This document shows positions 24,706 through 35,189 of a stretch of DNA of 39,615 bases, in pieces. Below the pieces are notes generated by a model. It was not told where the DNA came from, did no database searches, and worked only from the letters and a program-made list of their open reading frames with translations. This DNA comes from a virus. Every line of letters begins with the position of its first letter. Within the stretch, counting starts at the first letter, position 1. The position numbers and the translations under genes are program-made. The stretch is taken from positions 1 to 39,615 of the IMG/VR virus record IMGVR_UViG_3300025101_000058. One strand, given 5' to 3'.

Positions 24706-27700
24706 ATGCCTTTAAATAAGTTAGAAAATTTTATAAAGAATAGTGAAGGGCGTATTCTTTATGTAAATCCAAATGACCTTGATGCTACTGATGGTATTGA
24801 AAATCAAGGAAACTCATTAACAAAACCTTTTAAGACCCTACAAAGAGCACTTATTGAATCTGCTAGGTTTTCGTACCTAAGAGGTAATGATAATGATATA
24901 GTAGAGAAAACAACTATATTACTATTTCCTGGTGAGCACCTTGTAGATAATAGACCAGGATTTGGTATTAAAAATGAAAGTGGTGTAGCAAAAGCAATAA
25001 GTCCTGGTGGAACAGAAACTGGAGCACAAAATACTCTTACATTAACATTAAATTCTAACTTTGATTTAACACAAGAAGATAATTTACTTTATAAGTTCAA
25101 TAGTACAGAAGGTGGAGTTATAATTCCAAGGGGAACCTCTGTCGTTGGACTAGATTTAAGAAAGACGAAAATAAGACCTAAGTATGTTCCTAATCCTACT
25201 GATGATAATGTAAAAGGTAGTGCAATCTTTAGGGTTACTGGTGCTTGTTATTTCTGGCAATTCTCTGTCTTTGATGGAGATGAAAATACTCTAGTATATA
25301 CTGATCCAACTACTTTTGATGATACCAATCAATCTAAACCAATATTCTCTCACCATAAACTAACAGTATTTGAATATGCTGATGGTGTTAATAAGTTAGA
25401 TGCTTTTGGTGGATTAACTGATTTAGATGTTTATTATAGTAAGTTATCTAATGCTTATAATAGGGCATCTGGTAGAGAAGTTGATCAAAAGTTCCCACAG
25501 GAGGGAGATTCTTTTGCCAAGCAAAGACCTGAGTATGAAATAGTTGGTGCTTTTAATTCTGATCGTATTCAGATTACAAGTATTATTTCAGGTGATGGTG
25601 CAACACCAGGACAAGTTGTTACTGTAACTACATCAATTCCACATGAACTAACAGGTGGTACTCCAATTAAGATTGAAGGAGTAAATGCACCTGAATATAA
25701 TATATCAACAAAGGTATCAAGCGTATTAAGTGATAATCAGTTTACATATTTACTACCATTTGTTAAACCATCATTACCTGCTGGTCCTGCAGGTGGACTG
25801 AGTGCTGGTAGTGCAGAAGTTAGTGTAGAAGTTGATACTGTTACTGGTGCATCTCCTTATATCTTTAACTGTTCTTTGAGATCAGTTTATGGTATGCAAG
25901 GTATGAAGGCTGATGGTGCAAAGGCAACTGGATTTAAATCTATGGTTGTTGCCCAGTTCACTGGTGTTTCCTTGCAGAAAGATGATAGGGCATTTGTACA
26001 ATATAATCCTAATAGTAGAAAATATAATGGTATTACATATACCAAACAGGTTGGAGAGAAATTAGCGTCAGAATCATCATCAACTAACCCTGCTCAAGTA
26101 TTCCATTTAAATAAGGATGCTGTTTATAGGGAAGGGTGGAAAACAGCACACGTTACTTTAGCAAACGATGCTGTATTGCAGATCGTTTCTGTATTCGCTA
26201 TTGGTTATCATATTCACTTCTTAATGAAGTCAGGTGGTGACGCATCAATTACAAACTCTAACTCTAACTTCGGTCAGTTTGCTCTTGCTGCTGATGGATT
26301 TAAGAAAGAAGCGTTTGATAAGGATGATAAAGGATTTATTACATCCGTTGTTACTCCAAGGTCAATTGTATCAACTGATCAAAAAGTTGAGTTAGCACAG
26401 TTAGATAAAGCTAAGATTGTTGCTGCTGCAAATGCTGGACGTTTATATCTTTTAGGACAGACAAACCAAACTGTACCTCCATCTGAGATAGCACAGGGAT
26501 TTAGAATTGGTGCTAGAGTTGGTGAGAAAATTTACTTACCAATAGGAGCATCAACTTATAGTACAGAAATTGTAATGGGTTATGATAATGCCCAAGGTAC
26601 TTTATCTGCTACAACATTTACTTCAGAGAAACAATATGAGGCAACTCATAATGATACAACTAGTGGATCATCTACATTAATTCATAAATTAACTTGTTCT
26701 CTTGCACACACCTTTAAGAATGGTGAGTCAATTAGAATTATAAAAGAGAATGGAGATCTTCCAGAAGGGTTAGATCCACATACAGTTTATTATGCAATTA
26801 CTGGAGATAAGAACGCTACAAGACAAGATGGTATTGGTCTAAGTCAGTATGAGATACAGATTGCATCATCAAAAACTAATGCTGATAGAACGACTCCTGT
26901 TTATGTTAAAACGATTAGTAGTCCTGCTGATGGATCTTTAAAAGTTATTAGTAGAGTTTCTGATAAGGAACCAGGAGAATATGGTCATCCAATGCAGTAT
27001 GATTCTGTTCAGGGTGGATGGTTTATTCATGTTAATGGATCTGATATCTATGATCAGAGAACAAATATATCTGATACAAATGATGAGATACCTTATATTC
27101 TTAGACAAACTGATAATAGAAGTTTAGATGATAAACTTTATAAGTTTAGATATGTTGTTCCTAAAGAATTAAAGAACGCTAGAGATCCTCAAGATAGCTT
27201 TGTTATTCAGGAATCAAGTTCTACTAACGTAAGGGAAGATGCTGATCATACTAGAACTGTAATATCAACAACAGATTATGATTTCGCTAGGAATCATAAA
27301 TTTATTTCTTATATTGATTTTAATATTAGTACTAAGATAGTTACAATTAGATCTGATAAATCTCATAATTTAAATGCTGGTGATCAGATTATTGTTAAGA
27401 ATGTTATTAGTAACACCAATCAAAATGGTGCAGTGGGTCGAGGATATAATGGAACCTTTACAGTAACTAGTGTTACTAATGATAAGATATTCTCTTATTC
27501 AACTACTGATATTTTGGGTAATGTGCATGATGTAGGAACTTGGACTAATAATACTGGTACTAGAAATACCGCACTTCCTAGATTTGAAAGAAATAATAAC
27601 TCAGATAACTTATTTGTTTATAGAACAGAAACAATAAACAAGTATGTTGAAGGATCTCAGGATGGTGTATATCATCTATATGTTCTGAATAGTAGTAATA

Positions 27701-30330
27701 CTCTTGAGGAAGAATTTTCTGATGCAAAGTATAATCAAAATGTTGTTAATCTTTATCCTGAATTAGATAGAGATAATATTAATGACAACCCACAAGAAGC
27801 AAAGAGTTATGCAAAGAGATTCCCTCTTGGTGATGTGGTTACTAATGATCTTAAGAAGAGTATTACTAGAGAAACTGCTAATAAATTATTTGCTAACTTC
27901 AATATAAGTGATACTATTTCTAGTATATCTGGTAATACAGGAGCAAATCCATCTTTAACATTATCAAAAGAGCATAAGTTTAATGGATTAAGAAACATTG
28001 GTACTCTTACTGCTGGTTCTGGTCATACTGATGGAACATATTACAACATAAAAATCTTTAATAGTGCAAGTGCTCCATCAAGTGCTGTTTGGTATGGTGC
28101 AACTGCAAAGGTTGTTGTAGCAAGTGGATCTGTTACTTCTGTTGAGATTAGTGAACCAGGATCTGGTTATAAAACTGGTGGAGTTGTAGCACAGAATGAT
28201 AGGTATTACTTAGATTCTTCATTACCTGCACAAGGTGGTATTGGTGGAGCTCCTTCTGCATATCTTACTATTACTGATGATGATATTAGTTCTGCAGTAG
28301 CAATTACTAATAAGGCACATGGTGATTATGTACAAATAACTGGTATTACTACTGGTACTGATGCTTATTATAGAATTTCGGATGTAACTAGCAACACTCA
28401 AATTGCAGTTAACAAACCATCTGCAGATAGAATACTTGAAGGACAGCAAGTAATTACTTTAGGATCAGTTGTTGAAGTTAGTACTTCTACTGGTACTGAT
28501 GTAACTACATTTAATTGTAGTTCTTCACATGGATTAACCAAGGGAAATTCAATTAGAGTATTAAATGCTTCTGATGCTAATCTTGGTGATTTAATTGTTA
28601 CTGAAGTTGTGGATGTTGATACGTTTACTGCATCAACTCCTGGTGGATTAACAAGTCCTAAGTATATTCTTAAGCATGGTTTATCTGCTAATAATGCTGC
28701 TAGTGGTAAGAATGGAGAGAACATAGGTGTAAGAGCGTTACCATTCTTTGATAGTAGTACATTAAATTTAACTTCTGATATTACAACTACTGATGAGATA
28801 CCTGTTACATTAACTCTTAATACTGGATTAAGTTCAGCACAAATTGAAACTGGAATTAAATCTAAGTTCCCATTAGGTTCTTATATTCAAATTGACAGTG
28901 AGATGATGAGAATTATCGATGCTGATATAAAAACTGGAACTAAGTTAAAAGTTATTCGTGGTGCTTTAGGTACGATTGTTGATAATCATATTAACAATTC
29001 TGTAGTTAGAAAGATTCAACCAATCTCTATTGAATTAAGAAGACCATCTATACTTCGTGCATCTGGTCATACATTTGAATATCTTGGTTATGGTCCAGGT
29101 AACTATTCAACTGGTCTTCCACAAGTTCAGTTAAAGACACCTACTGAAAGGGAAGAGTTCTTATCACAATCACAAGAAACCTCTTGTGGTACTGTTGTTT
29201 ACACAGGTATGAATGACAAGGGTGATTTCTATATTGGAAACACTAAGATTTCATCTGACTCTGGTGAACAGATAACATTTGATATTCCAGTTCCAACTGT
29301 AACAGGTGAAGATCCAAGTGCGTTAAGTGTTGTATTTGATGAAGTAATTATCAAAGATAGATTACTTGTTGAGGGTGGAGCATCTAAACAGATTCTATCT
29401 CAGTTCGATGGTCCTGTTACCTTTAACGGTAATATAAGATTTAACAAAGCACTTAGATTAACTGAAAGTTTAACTGTTGATGGTGTAACTAAGATTACAA
29501 ATGAAACAGAATCTACTTCAGATTGTACTGCTGGAACTTTAGTTGGTGCATTTACTGTAGATGGTGGTGCTGCAATTCGTAAGAGATTGAATGTTTGTGG
29601 TGATGTTAAGATCTTCTCTACAACTCCTTCAACTAGTTCTACTACAGGTGCTTTATATGTTGCAGGTGGAGTTGGAGTTGCTGGTGATACATTCTTAGGT
29701 GGTGAATTAACAATTACAGGATCATCTAACTTTAATGGTGGAATTAAGTTACCTGACAACGCTAAGGTCATTTTCGGGACTGGATTGGACATGGAAATAT
29801 TCCATGATTCTACAGATTCGATTATCAAAAATGATACTGGTACGTTAAAGATTCAAGGTGGTACTGATGCTGGTGAGAATGTTGAAATACATGCTGGTGG
29901 AAATGTCGTCTTCAAAGGATTGAATACTGTAGGTGTATCCGCAGCACAGTTGTTATATAATGGTGCAACTAAATTACAAACTTCAAATAATGGAATTACC
30001 ATTACGGGTGACTTAGTTGTTTCAGGTGATATTACTGCTTTCTCAACTTCTGATAGTGCATTAAAAGATAATGTTACTGCTATTCCAAATGCTCTAGATA
30101 AAGTTAAGGCAATTACAGGTAATACATTTACTTGGAAGGGATATAGAGATCAGTATCCAGAGGGAGAACAAGATACTGGTGTAATCGCACAAGAGATTGA
30201 AGCATTAGGTCTTCCAGGTATAACTACTACAAGAGATGGTGGTTATAAAGCAGTTCGTTATGAAAAAATAGTCCCAATTTTAATTGAGGCAATCAAAGAA
30301 CTATCAGCTAAGGTTGATGCTCTGTCCTGA
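24706..30330 (+). CDS. Giant tail fibre with beta-helix modules and C-terminal S74 self-cleaving chaperone (1874 aa)
   Basis: The largest gene in the window. The start region GRILYVNPNDLDATDG with LTKPFKTLQRALIESARF is a beta-helix entry seen in marine T4-like fibres. Around 492 it has QIVSVFAIGYHIHFL and ASITNSNSNFGQFALAADG, homologous to the helix end of the 1118-aa fibre. Near 1149 is SEPGSGYKTGG and near 1455 GHTFEYLGYGPGNY with GMNDKGDFYIGN, both shared modules. After fibre repeats (LTVDGVTKI, GALYVAGGVGVAGDTFLGG), residues 1780-1874 are an intramolecular chaperone of the peptidase S74 family: TSDSALKDNV with S1782 and K1787 as the catalytic pair, then GVIAQEIEAL and YEKIVPILIEAIKEL. This domain guides trimer folding and then cuts itself off just before the serine. 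Likely a major host-recognition fibre. Confidence 0.82.
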   Translation: MPLNKLENFIKNSEGRILYVNPNDLDATDGIENQGNSLTKPFKTLQRALIESARFSYLRGNDNDIVEKTTILLFPGEHLVDNRPGFGIKNESGVAKAISPGGTETGAQNTLTLTLNSNFDLTQEDNLLYKFNSTEGGVIIPRGTSVVGLDLRKTKIRPKYVPNPTDDNVKGSAIFRVTGACYFWQFSVFDGDENTLVYTDPTTFDDTNQSKPIFSHHKLTVFEYADGVNKLDAFGGLTDLDVYYSKLSNAYNRASGREVDQKFPQEGDSFAKQRPEYEIVGAFNSDRIQITSIISGDGATPGQVVTVTTSIPHELTGGTPIKIEGVNAPEYNISTKVSSVLSDNQFTYLLPFVKPSLPAGPAGGLSAGSAEVSVEVDTVTGASPYIFNCSLRSVYGMQGMKADGAKATGFKSMVVAQFTGVSLQKDDRAFVQYNPNSRKYNGITYTKQVGEKLASESSSTNPAQVFHLNKDAVYREGWKTAHVTLANDAVLQIVSVFAIGYHIHFLMKSGGDASITNSNSNFGQFALAADGFKKEAFDKDDKGFITSVVTPRSIVSTDQKVELAQLDKAKIVAAANAGRLYLLGQTNQTVPPSEIAQGFRIGARVGEKIYLPIGASTYSTEIVMGYDNAQGTLSATTFTSEKQYEATHNDTTSGSSTLIHKLTCSLAHTFKNGESIRIIKENGDLPEGLDPHTVYYAITGDKNATRQDGIGLSQYEIQIASSKTNADRTTPVYVKTISSPADGSLKVISRVSDKEPGEYGHPMQYDSVQGGWFIHVNGSDIYDQRTNISDTNDEIPYILRQTDNRSLDDKLYKFRYVVPKELKNARDPQDSFVIQESSSTNVREDADHTRTVISTTDYDFARNHKFISYIDFNISTKIVTIRSDKSHNLNAGDQIIVKNVISNTNQNGAVGRGYNGTFTVTSVTNDKIFSYSTTDILGNVHDVGTWTNNTGTRNTALPRFERNNNSDNLFVYRTETINKYVEGSQDGVYHLYVLNSSNTLEEEFSDAKYNQNVVNLYPELDRDNINDNPQEAKSYAKRFPLGDVVTNDLKKSITRETANKLFANFNISDTISSISGNTGANPSLTLSKEHKFNGLRNIGTLTAGSGHTDGTYYNIKIFNSASAPSSAVWYGATAKVVVASGSVTSVEISEPGSGYKTGGVVAQNDRYYLDSSLPAQGGIGGAPSAYLTITDDDISSAVAITNKAHGDYVQITGITTGTDAYYRISDVTSNTQIAVNKPSADRILEGQQVITLGSVVEVSTSTGTDVTTFNCSSSHGLTKGNSIRVLNASDANLGDLIVTEVVDVDTFTASTPGGLTSPKYILKHGLSANNAASGKNGENIGVRALPFFDSSTLNLTSDITTTDEIPVTLTLNTGLSSAQIETGIKSKFPLGSYIQIDSEMMRIIDADIKTGTKLKVIRGALGTIVDNHINNSVVRKIQPISIELRRPSILRASGHTFEYLGYGPGNYSTGLPQVQLKTPTEREEFLSQSQETSCGTVVYTGMNDKGDFYIGNTKISSDSGEQITFDIPVPTVTGEDPSALSVVFDEVIIKDRLLVEGGASKQILSQFDGPVTFNGNIRFNKALRLTESLTVDGVTKITNETESTSDCTAGTLVGAFTVDGGAAIRKRLNVCGDVKIFSTTPSTSSTTGALYVAGGVGVAGDTFLGGELTITGSSNFNGGIKLPDNAKVIFGTGLDMEIFHDSTDSIIKNDTGTLKIQGGTDAGENVEIHAGGNVVFKGLNTVGVSAAQLLYNGATKLQTSNNGITITGDLVVSGDITAFSTSDSALKDNVTAIPNALDKVKAITGNTFTWKGYRDQYPEGEQDTGVIAQEIEALGLPGITTTRDGGYKAVRYEKIVPILIEAIKELSAKVDALS

Positions 30331-30336
30331 TAAATA
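30329..30336 (+). promoter_or_regulatory. Late promoter motif before the 659-aa fibre
   Basis: GATAAATA overlaps the stop codon of the giant fibre gene and ends 17 bases before the next ATG, matching the arrangement at 12301. Confidence 0.6.
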
Positions 30337-30353
30337 ACTAAAAATTAATATAA

Positions 30354-32333
30354 ATGGCTAATATTAAGAAGTCCTTTAGTTTTCGTAATGGTGTTCAGGT
30401 TGATGATGACAATTTTCTCGTTAATCAAACGGGTCTGGTAGGTATTGGAACAACCGTTCCTACTGAGGCACTTGATGTTCGAGGAAAAGTCAAAGTTATT
30501 GGTGAAGTAAATGCTACTTCAGGACTTATTACAAGTTTAGTCATAAGTGATACATTAACAGTTAACAGTTTAGATTTTGCTGCTGGTGAGATTGGTGCTG
30601 GTATTAGTGTTGGTACTGCTGGTATTATAACCGCAACAGACCCAACTGGTCTTGTTACTTACTTTGGTGATGGTAAGAATCTATTGAATCTACCAACATC
30701 ACAGTGGTTAGATAAGGACGTTGGTTTAGGATATACAAGTATATACTCTCAAGGTGCAGTTGGTATTGCAACTGTTGATCCAAGATTCTTCTTACAGATT
30801 GGTGGTAATAATGATCTAGGAACATTTAATGAAGGTGTAGGAATAAACTCTACAGGTAATGTTGTAGCAACAGGTATAGTAACTGCTGGAATAGGATTTA
30901 CTGGAGATTTAAGAGGTAATATTGTTAGTGGTTTATCTACATTTACTCAGGTAGAAGCATCTAACGTTAATGTAACAGGTATTATAACTGCTATTGAAGG
31001 TGAGAACTTAATACCATTCTACTATCTCAATCAAAGTAATTTACCTAGTCCACTTACAAGTAAAGGTGCTTTTGCTCAAGTTTTTGCAACTAATAGAGCA
31101 TATTTTGCAGATGATGGAAGTTGGAAAGAGATTGTTAATAGAGAAACAAACGGAACTGTTGGAACAGGAACAGATACTTACAATATTGATAGTTTAACTT
31201 CTAATACAATTACAGGAACCGTAAGTGGTAATATAACTGGTAATATTAATTCTTCTGGAATTTCAACCTTTAATGAAATCAAAGTAACTGGAAGTATTTC
31301 TGGAGATACGGTTTCTGGTGTTCTTACAACAGGTTCTTTAAATTCTACTAATTCTAATATTGGTATAGCAACTGCTGGATCTTTAGATATTCAGAATAAG
31401 TTAGCTGTTGGTAAGATTAATCCTGCAAAGAATGTAGAAATCTTTAGTGTTGGTATTACTACTGTTGATGTATTAGGTGCAAAGGCAGCAGTTCTACAGT
31501 TGGGTCAAAAAGCATCAATTGGAATTGGTGAAAGTACAGCACAATTTAAGTTTGGTGAATCAAGTAAAACTCTTGAAATATTTAATGGAGATACTGGAGA
31601 TTTTACTCAAGCACTTCACGCTGGTAATTTTGTTGGTGTAAATACTGGATCATTTAATTGGCTTTATGGTCAAACAAATGAAACATTAATGACTCTTGAT
31701 TATAAGGGTAATTTGGGTATTGGTAAAACGGTTGCTGAATATCCATTAGATGTTGCTGGAATAGCAACATTCTCAGACGATGTTTTTGTTAAGAGTACTT
31801 TAGATGTTGGTGCTAGTTTAACAGTTGGTGGTAATTTACAAGTTGATGGTGTATTTAATTATCCATTACCTTCAGTAATAAGTGGATCAAATGTTAATAA
31901 TAGTACAGGTATTTCAACCTTCTTGAATATTCAAGTTTCTGAAACTATATCAGGTGTGAGTACGATTGGTATTGGAACTGCTAATATTGCTAAGAATGTT
32001 GCTATAGATGCTCCATTTGGTACAGCAATATTTAATAAGGTAGGTATTGGAACCACTGTACCAGTTGCTCAATTGGAAGTAGATGGTGCAACTCATATTA
32101 AGAAGTTCTTTGCAGTTGGTAGTCAAGGTGCGAGTGCTGCTGTTGACTTCTCTAATGCTGGTAGAGGAGATTTATTAGTACCACAACAGAATAAAATGTT
32201 TATGATTCCTCCAAAAGTTACTTCAACTGAAAGAGGTAATTTGACTGATTTGCAAGCAGGTGCAATTATATACAATACATCTACTAATAAACTACAAGTT
32301 TATAATGGTAGTAGTTGGGCAAACCTTCACTAA
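30354..32333 (+). CDS. Tail fibre protein (659 aa)
   Basis: A beta-repeat fibre protein. It opens with KKSFSFRNGVQVDDDNFLVN and a VGIGTTVPTEALDVRG unit (residues 29-44) nearly identical to one in the 1118-aa protein. The shaft alternates short strands such as VSGLSTFTQVEASNVNVTG, GIATAGSLDIQNKLAVG and NKVGIGTTVPVAQLEVDG. The C-terminal 60 residues (RGDLLVPQQNKMFMIPPKV, AGAIIYNTSTNKLQVYNGSS) match the common trimeric end domain of phage fibres. It has no S74 chaperone of its own. A late motif lies upstream, and the next gene follows after 10 bases. Confidence 0.72.
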   Translation: MANIKKSFSFRNGVQVDDDNFLVNQTGLVGIGTTVPTEALDVRGKVKVIGEVNATSGLITSLVISDTLTVNSLDFAAGEIGAGISVGTAGIITATDPTGLVTYFGDGKNLLNLPTSQWLDKDVGLGYTSIYSQGAVGIATVDPRFFLQIGGNNDLGTFNEGVGINSTGNVVATGIVTAGIGFTGDLRGNIVSGLSTFTQVEASNVNVTGIITAIEGENLIPFYYLNQSNLPSPLTSKGAFAQVFATNRAYFADDGSWKEIVNRETNGTVGTGTDTYNIDSLTSNTITGTVSGNITGNINSSGISTFNEIKVTGSISGDTVSGVLTTGSLNSTNSNIGIATAGSLDIQNKLAVGKINPAKNVEIFSVGITTVDVLGAKAAVLQLGQKASIGIGESTAQFKFGESSKTLEIFNGDTGDFTQALHAGNFVGVNTGSFNWLYGQTNETLMTLDYKGNLGIGKTVAEYPLDVAGIATFSDDVFVKSTLDVGASLTVGGNLQVDGVFNYPLPSVISGSNVNNSTGISTFLNIQVSETISGVSTIGIGTANIAKNVAIDAPFGTAIFNKVGIGTTVPVAQLEVDGATHIKKFFAVGSQGASAAVDFSNAGRGDLLVPQQNKMFMIPPKVTSTERGNLTDLQAGAIIYNTSTNKLQVYNGSSWANLH

Positions 32334-32343
32334 CGTATAGTTA

Positions 32344-35046
32344 ATGAGTATTAGTGTAACAAAGGCAGGACCATATTTCGCTTCAGGTGAAATTAAGTGG
32401 AGTCAACTTAGATCAAATTTTAAAGAAACTTCTAGTGGATCTATTTCTGCCTCTGAGTTGTTTAGGAATACTAGAAAGGAAGAAAGAAATCCTGTAGTCC
32501 CTGATTCTACTGAAAATACTTCTATACCCGAAGATACCTATGCAAATGGAACATTTGATGGAGTAGGTACTGATTGGAAAGCATCTTTGATGCGAAATTC
32601 TATTAAGAGATATACTGCAAATCAATCTGGTAATGATAAATTCTTGGATATGGGTCTAAAGAATGGTTCAGATGGAATTGATTGGGATGGTAATAATAAC
32701 TTAGATGCCTCTGGTGCAACAACTGGAAATTATCAAAGAAATGTACAAAAGATAATTAATATAACTGGACAGGCATATTCTGACGATACTGGTACTAATG
32801 GATTAACTGGTGATGGTGGAGTAGGAAGTGGTAAAAAACCAGGTGCTAAATTGGTATTGCCATCACCATTAAAAGCATTGAATACAAGGATTCATGTTAG
32901 TGGTGGAATATACGGTTCTGCTGGAAGGGCAGGATTTTTTAATTTTAATACTCAGGCAGATAAAACATTAAGTGATCCTGGTAAAGATGCAGGAGCAGCA
33001 TTAACAATTAGACACGAAGGATCTGAGAGTAGAACTACAATTCATATTGAAGGTAGTGGTAAGATTTATGGTGGTGGTGGAGGAGGAGAACAAGGACAAA
33101 TGGGTGCATTACCTGTCCAAGCAGGTCTTTGTGACAGAGGATATTCAACATCTTGTAGTACATCACTATCAATGGGTGGATTTACTGATGGATGTTCAGG
33201 TGGTGGCGATCCATGTCCTGGTGGTTCAGTATATGCTACACTCTTTATTGCAACATTACCCTGTTCTCCAGGAACTTGGGCAAATCCTACTAATGGATTT
33301 GGTACAATTTATGGTCACATGTGCCAATATACTTCATGTTCTACCGTATATCTAGGATCTTATACTTCAACTACACCCGAACAAGGTAGAGGTGGTGCTG
33401 GTGGTGAAGGTGCTGGATGGGGATTTAGAAATTTTGTTGGTGGTGGTCCACAAGAAAGGCAATCAGGTTCTGCTGGAATACCGAATGTCCCTGCTAAATG
33501 TTCTGGTGGAGAAAATCCTGATGGTGCTGCAAACTCAACTCCTGGTGGTGCAGGTGGAGATGGTGGTGATTATGGTCAACCAGGTGGAAGCACTCTTGGT
33601 AAAAGTCCTCTTGCTACTGGTCTAGATCAGGGAGAAGGTGGTGGTAAAGGTGGTGCTGCAATATGTGGTAAGTTTTTTGATCCAAACATTCAAGGATCTC
33701 AAGGTGCTGCTAGTGTAAAAGGTAGTGTTGGACTAGAATGTGATGGATCTGCTGGAACCCCAGTTCCTCCTGGTCAAGTTCCTGTTGTATCAGTAGAACA
33801 TACTCAACATATTAGATTTAACTTTCCAGAAAATGATGCAACAGGTAAGCAAACATTAAACGTAACTAGTGCTTCTGACGGAACACAAGTTCAATGTAAA
33901 TTCTATCAAACACAAGATGATTATTCTGATGTTGGTGGAGTAGCATTTGACAAGATCGAGATTAAGAATTCCTCTGGAACTGTCGTATATTCATATACCA
34001 GATCTGTTAATAGAATTAATACTTATCTATCTCCTGTTTTAACTTTACCTGAAGGATTGTATGATGTAGAGTTTACTAATCTATCTCAAGCTGGAAATAG
34101 ACCAGCAAACGGTGGTAATTATTTGAGAAACGAGAGAATAAAAGAATACGGACAGAAACTAGTTTTCCATGATGATGGAAATAATCCTAATAAGAGAAAT
34201 GGTGATCTTACAATAGTTCCTGCTAACTGGTCTCCTGCTACTACAACAACATGGGTTAATTCATATGATTCTGCATTACATAGTGGTAAAGATTCTAATG
34301 GAGATTGGGAATATATTGCAATGAAGCAATATTGGTCACAGTTTATGCGTGATTATGCTGCTTGGGAAAATAGCACTGATCCAAAAACACAGAATGGAGA
34401 TGTTTCATTTACTAACACTTGGGTTTGGAAGATAACTGATACTGCTAAAGTTGGACAATACACGTTCGAGATTCAGTCAGATAATAGATGTGAGTGGAAT
34501 ATAGATGCTATTCCAAAAGGAGCTACTACTGACTATGATAGTCATTACCCTGCCAATTCCAATACCAGTCAAATGGGTAAATGGGAAACTACAGGTACTT
34601 CTGGTGGAATAAGTTATACTGATGGTACACCATATACACAAGGATTTGGTTTAGGAGATCATACAATAACAATTAAATGTTTTAATAGAAAATTTGTTTC
34701 AGGTAATGATCCTGAAGATTGGCAACATAACCCTGCTGGAGTGGCATTTACTCTGAAAGATCCTCAAGGAAATATTGTATTAACATCTTCTGATTTGGAT
34801 CAAACTGAAGGAACTACTTTTGGTAGAGGAACTATTTCATGGAGTGCTACGAATGTAGATCCTGCTGGTAATGCTACTGATTCTGTTTATGCAGTAATGA
34901 ATCCTTTTGATGGTAATTTCATTATTACACCTAATGTAACATCTGGACAGTCAACATTTGCACCTACCTTTGGTCAGCAAAGATATGAGATATATGCTTC
35001 CAATACTAATGGAACATCATTCCCTGCGGTAGTAACCATTAAATAA
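32344..35046 (+). CDS. Glycine-rich adhesin-like virion protein (900 aa)
   Basis: A 900-residue protein closing the late cluster. Residues 1-110 form a head conserved in marine T4-like fibres (VTKAGPYFASGEIKWSQLR, DWKASLMRNSIKRY). From about 240 to 480 it is very Gly-rich (IYGGGGGGEQGQMG, GRGGAGGEGAGWGF, GGGKGGAAICGKFF) with many Cys at about 260-345 (LCDRGYSTSCSTS, DGCSGGGDPCPGG), recalling polyglycine adhesin tips that bind host receptors. The C-terminal 400 residues are beta-sandwich-like: VGQYTFEIQSDNRCEWNID and GLGDHTITIKCFNRKF suggest a PA14-like carbohydrate-binding fold, but this is tentative. It is followed by the strong terminator at 35134. Confidence 0.65.
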   Translation: MSISVTKAGPYFASGEIKWSQLRSNFKETSSGSISASELFRNTRKEERNPVVPDSTENTSIPEDTYANGTFDGVGTDWKASLMRNSIKRYTANQSGNDKFLDMGLKNGSDGIDWDGNNNLDASGATTGNYQRNVQKIINITGQAYSDDTGTNGLTGDGGVGSGKKPGAKLVLPSPLKALNTRIHVSGGIYGSAGRAGFFNFNTQADKTLSDPGKDAGAALTIRHEGSESRTTIHIEGSGKIYGGGGGGEQGQMGALPVQAGLCDRGYSTSCSTSLSMGGFTDGCSGGGDPCPGGSVYATLFIATLPCSPGTWANPTNGFGTIYGHMCQYTSCSTVYLGSYTSTTPEQGRGGAGGEGAGWGFRNFVGGGPQERQSGSAGIPNVPAKCSGGENPDGAANSTPGGAGGDGGDYGQPGGSTLGKSPLATGLDQGEGGGKGGAAICGKFFDPNIQGSQGAASVKGSVGLECDGSAGTPVPPGQVPVVSVEHTQHIRFNFPENDATGKQTLNVTSASDGTQVQCKFYQTQDDYSDVGGVAFDKIEIKNSSGTVVYSYTRSVNRINTYLSPVLTLPEGLYDVEFTNLSQAGNRPANGGNYLRNERIKEYGQKLVFHDDGNNPNKRNGDLTIVPANWSPATTTTWVNSYDSALHSGKDSNGDWEYIAMKQYWSQFMRDYAAWENSTDPKTQNGDVSFTNTWVWKITDTAKVGQYTFEIQSDNRCEWNIDAIPKGATTDYDSHYPANSNTSQMGKWETTGTSGGISYTDGTPYTQGFGLGDHTITIKCFNRKFVSGNDPEDWQHNPAGVAFTLKDPQGNIVLTSSDLDQTEGTTFGRGTISWSATNVDPAGNATDSVYAVMNPFDGNFIITPNVTSGQSTFAPTFGQQRYEIYASNTNGTSFPAVVTIK

Positions 35047-35133
35047 GTCAAACTTACGATCATCATACATACCTTTGTATGGTTTGTAGGACAAGCTTTA
35101 TATTTTTTTAAGAACCAGTGGCAGATCTGGCAC

Positions 35134-35157
35134 AAAAACCCCCACAGGGGTTTTTTT
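35134..35157 (+). terminator. Strong terminator ending the fibre cluster
   Basis: AAAAACCCC (35134-35142), a CACA loop and GGGGTTTTT (35147-35155) form a nine-pair hairpin followed by more T. The A-run on the left means it could also stop transcription coming from the right. It lies in the 143-base gap after the adhesin gene, 3 bases before an extended -10 promoter. Confidence 0.9.
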
Positions 35158-35159
35158 AT

Positions 35160-35168
35160 TGCTATAAT
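35160..35168 (+). promoter_or_regulatory. Extended -10 host-type promoter for the nuclease island
   Basis: TGCTATAAT is a perfect TGn-TATAAT extended -10 element, 21 bases before the ATG of the endonuclease VII-like gene. The -35 position falls in the terminator hairpin and shows no TTGACA, as expected for an extended -10 promoter. This differs from the late motifs used upstream and suggests early or middle expression by host sigma factor. Confidence 0.65.
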
Positions 35169-35189
35169 AGAAATAACAAATAAAGGTAA

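Noticed and set aside
33047-33625. Two overlapping plus-strand ORFs inside the 900-aa adhesin gene
   Set aside because: Val/Leu/Gln-rich frame shadows of the Gly-rich coding sequence.
35068-35084. Small hairpin CATAC-CTTT-GTATG after the adhesin gene
   Set aside because: Only five A/T-rich pairs with no T-run; the real terminator is at 35134-35157.
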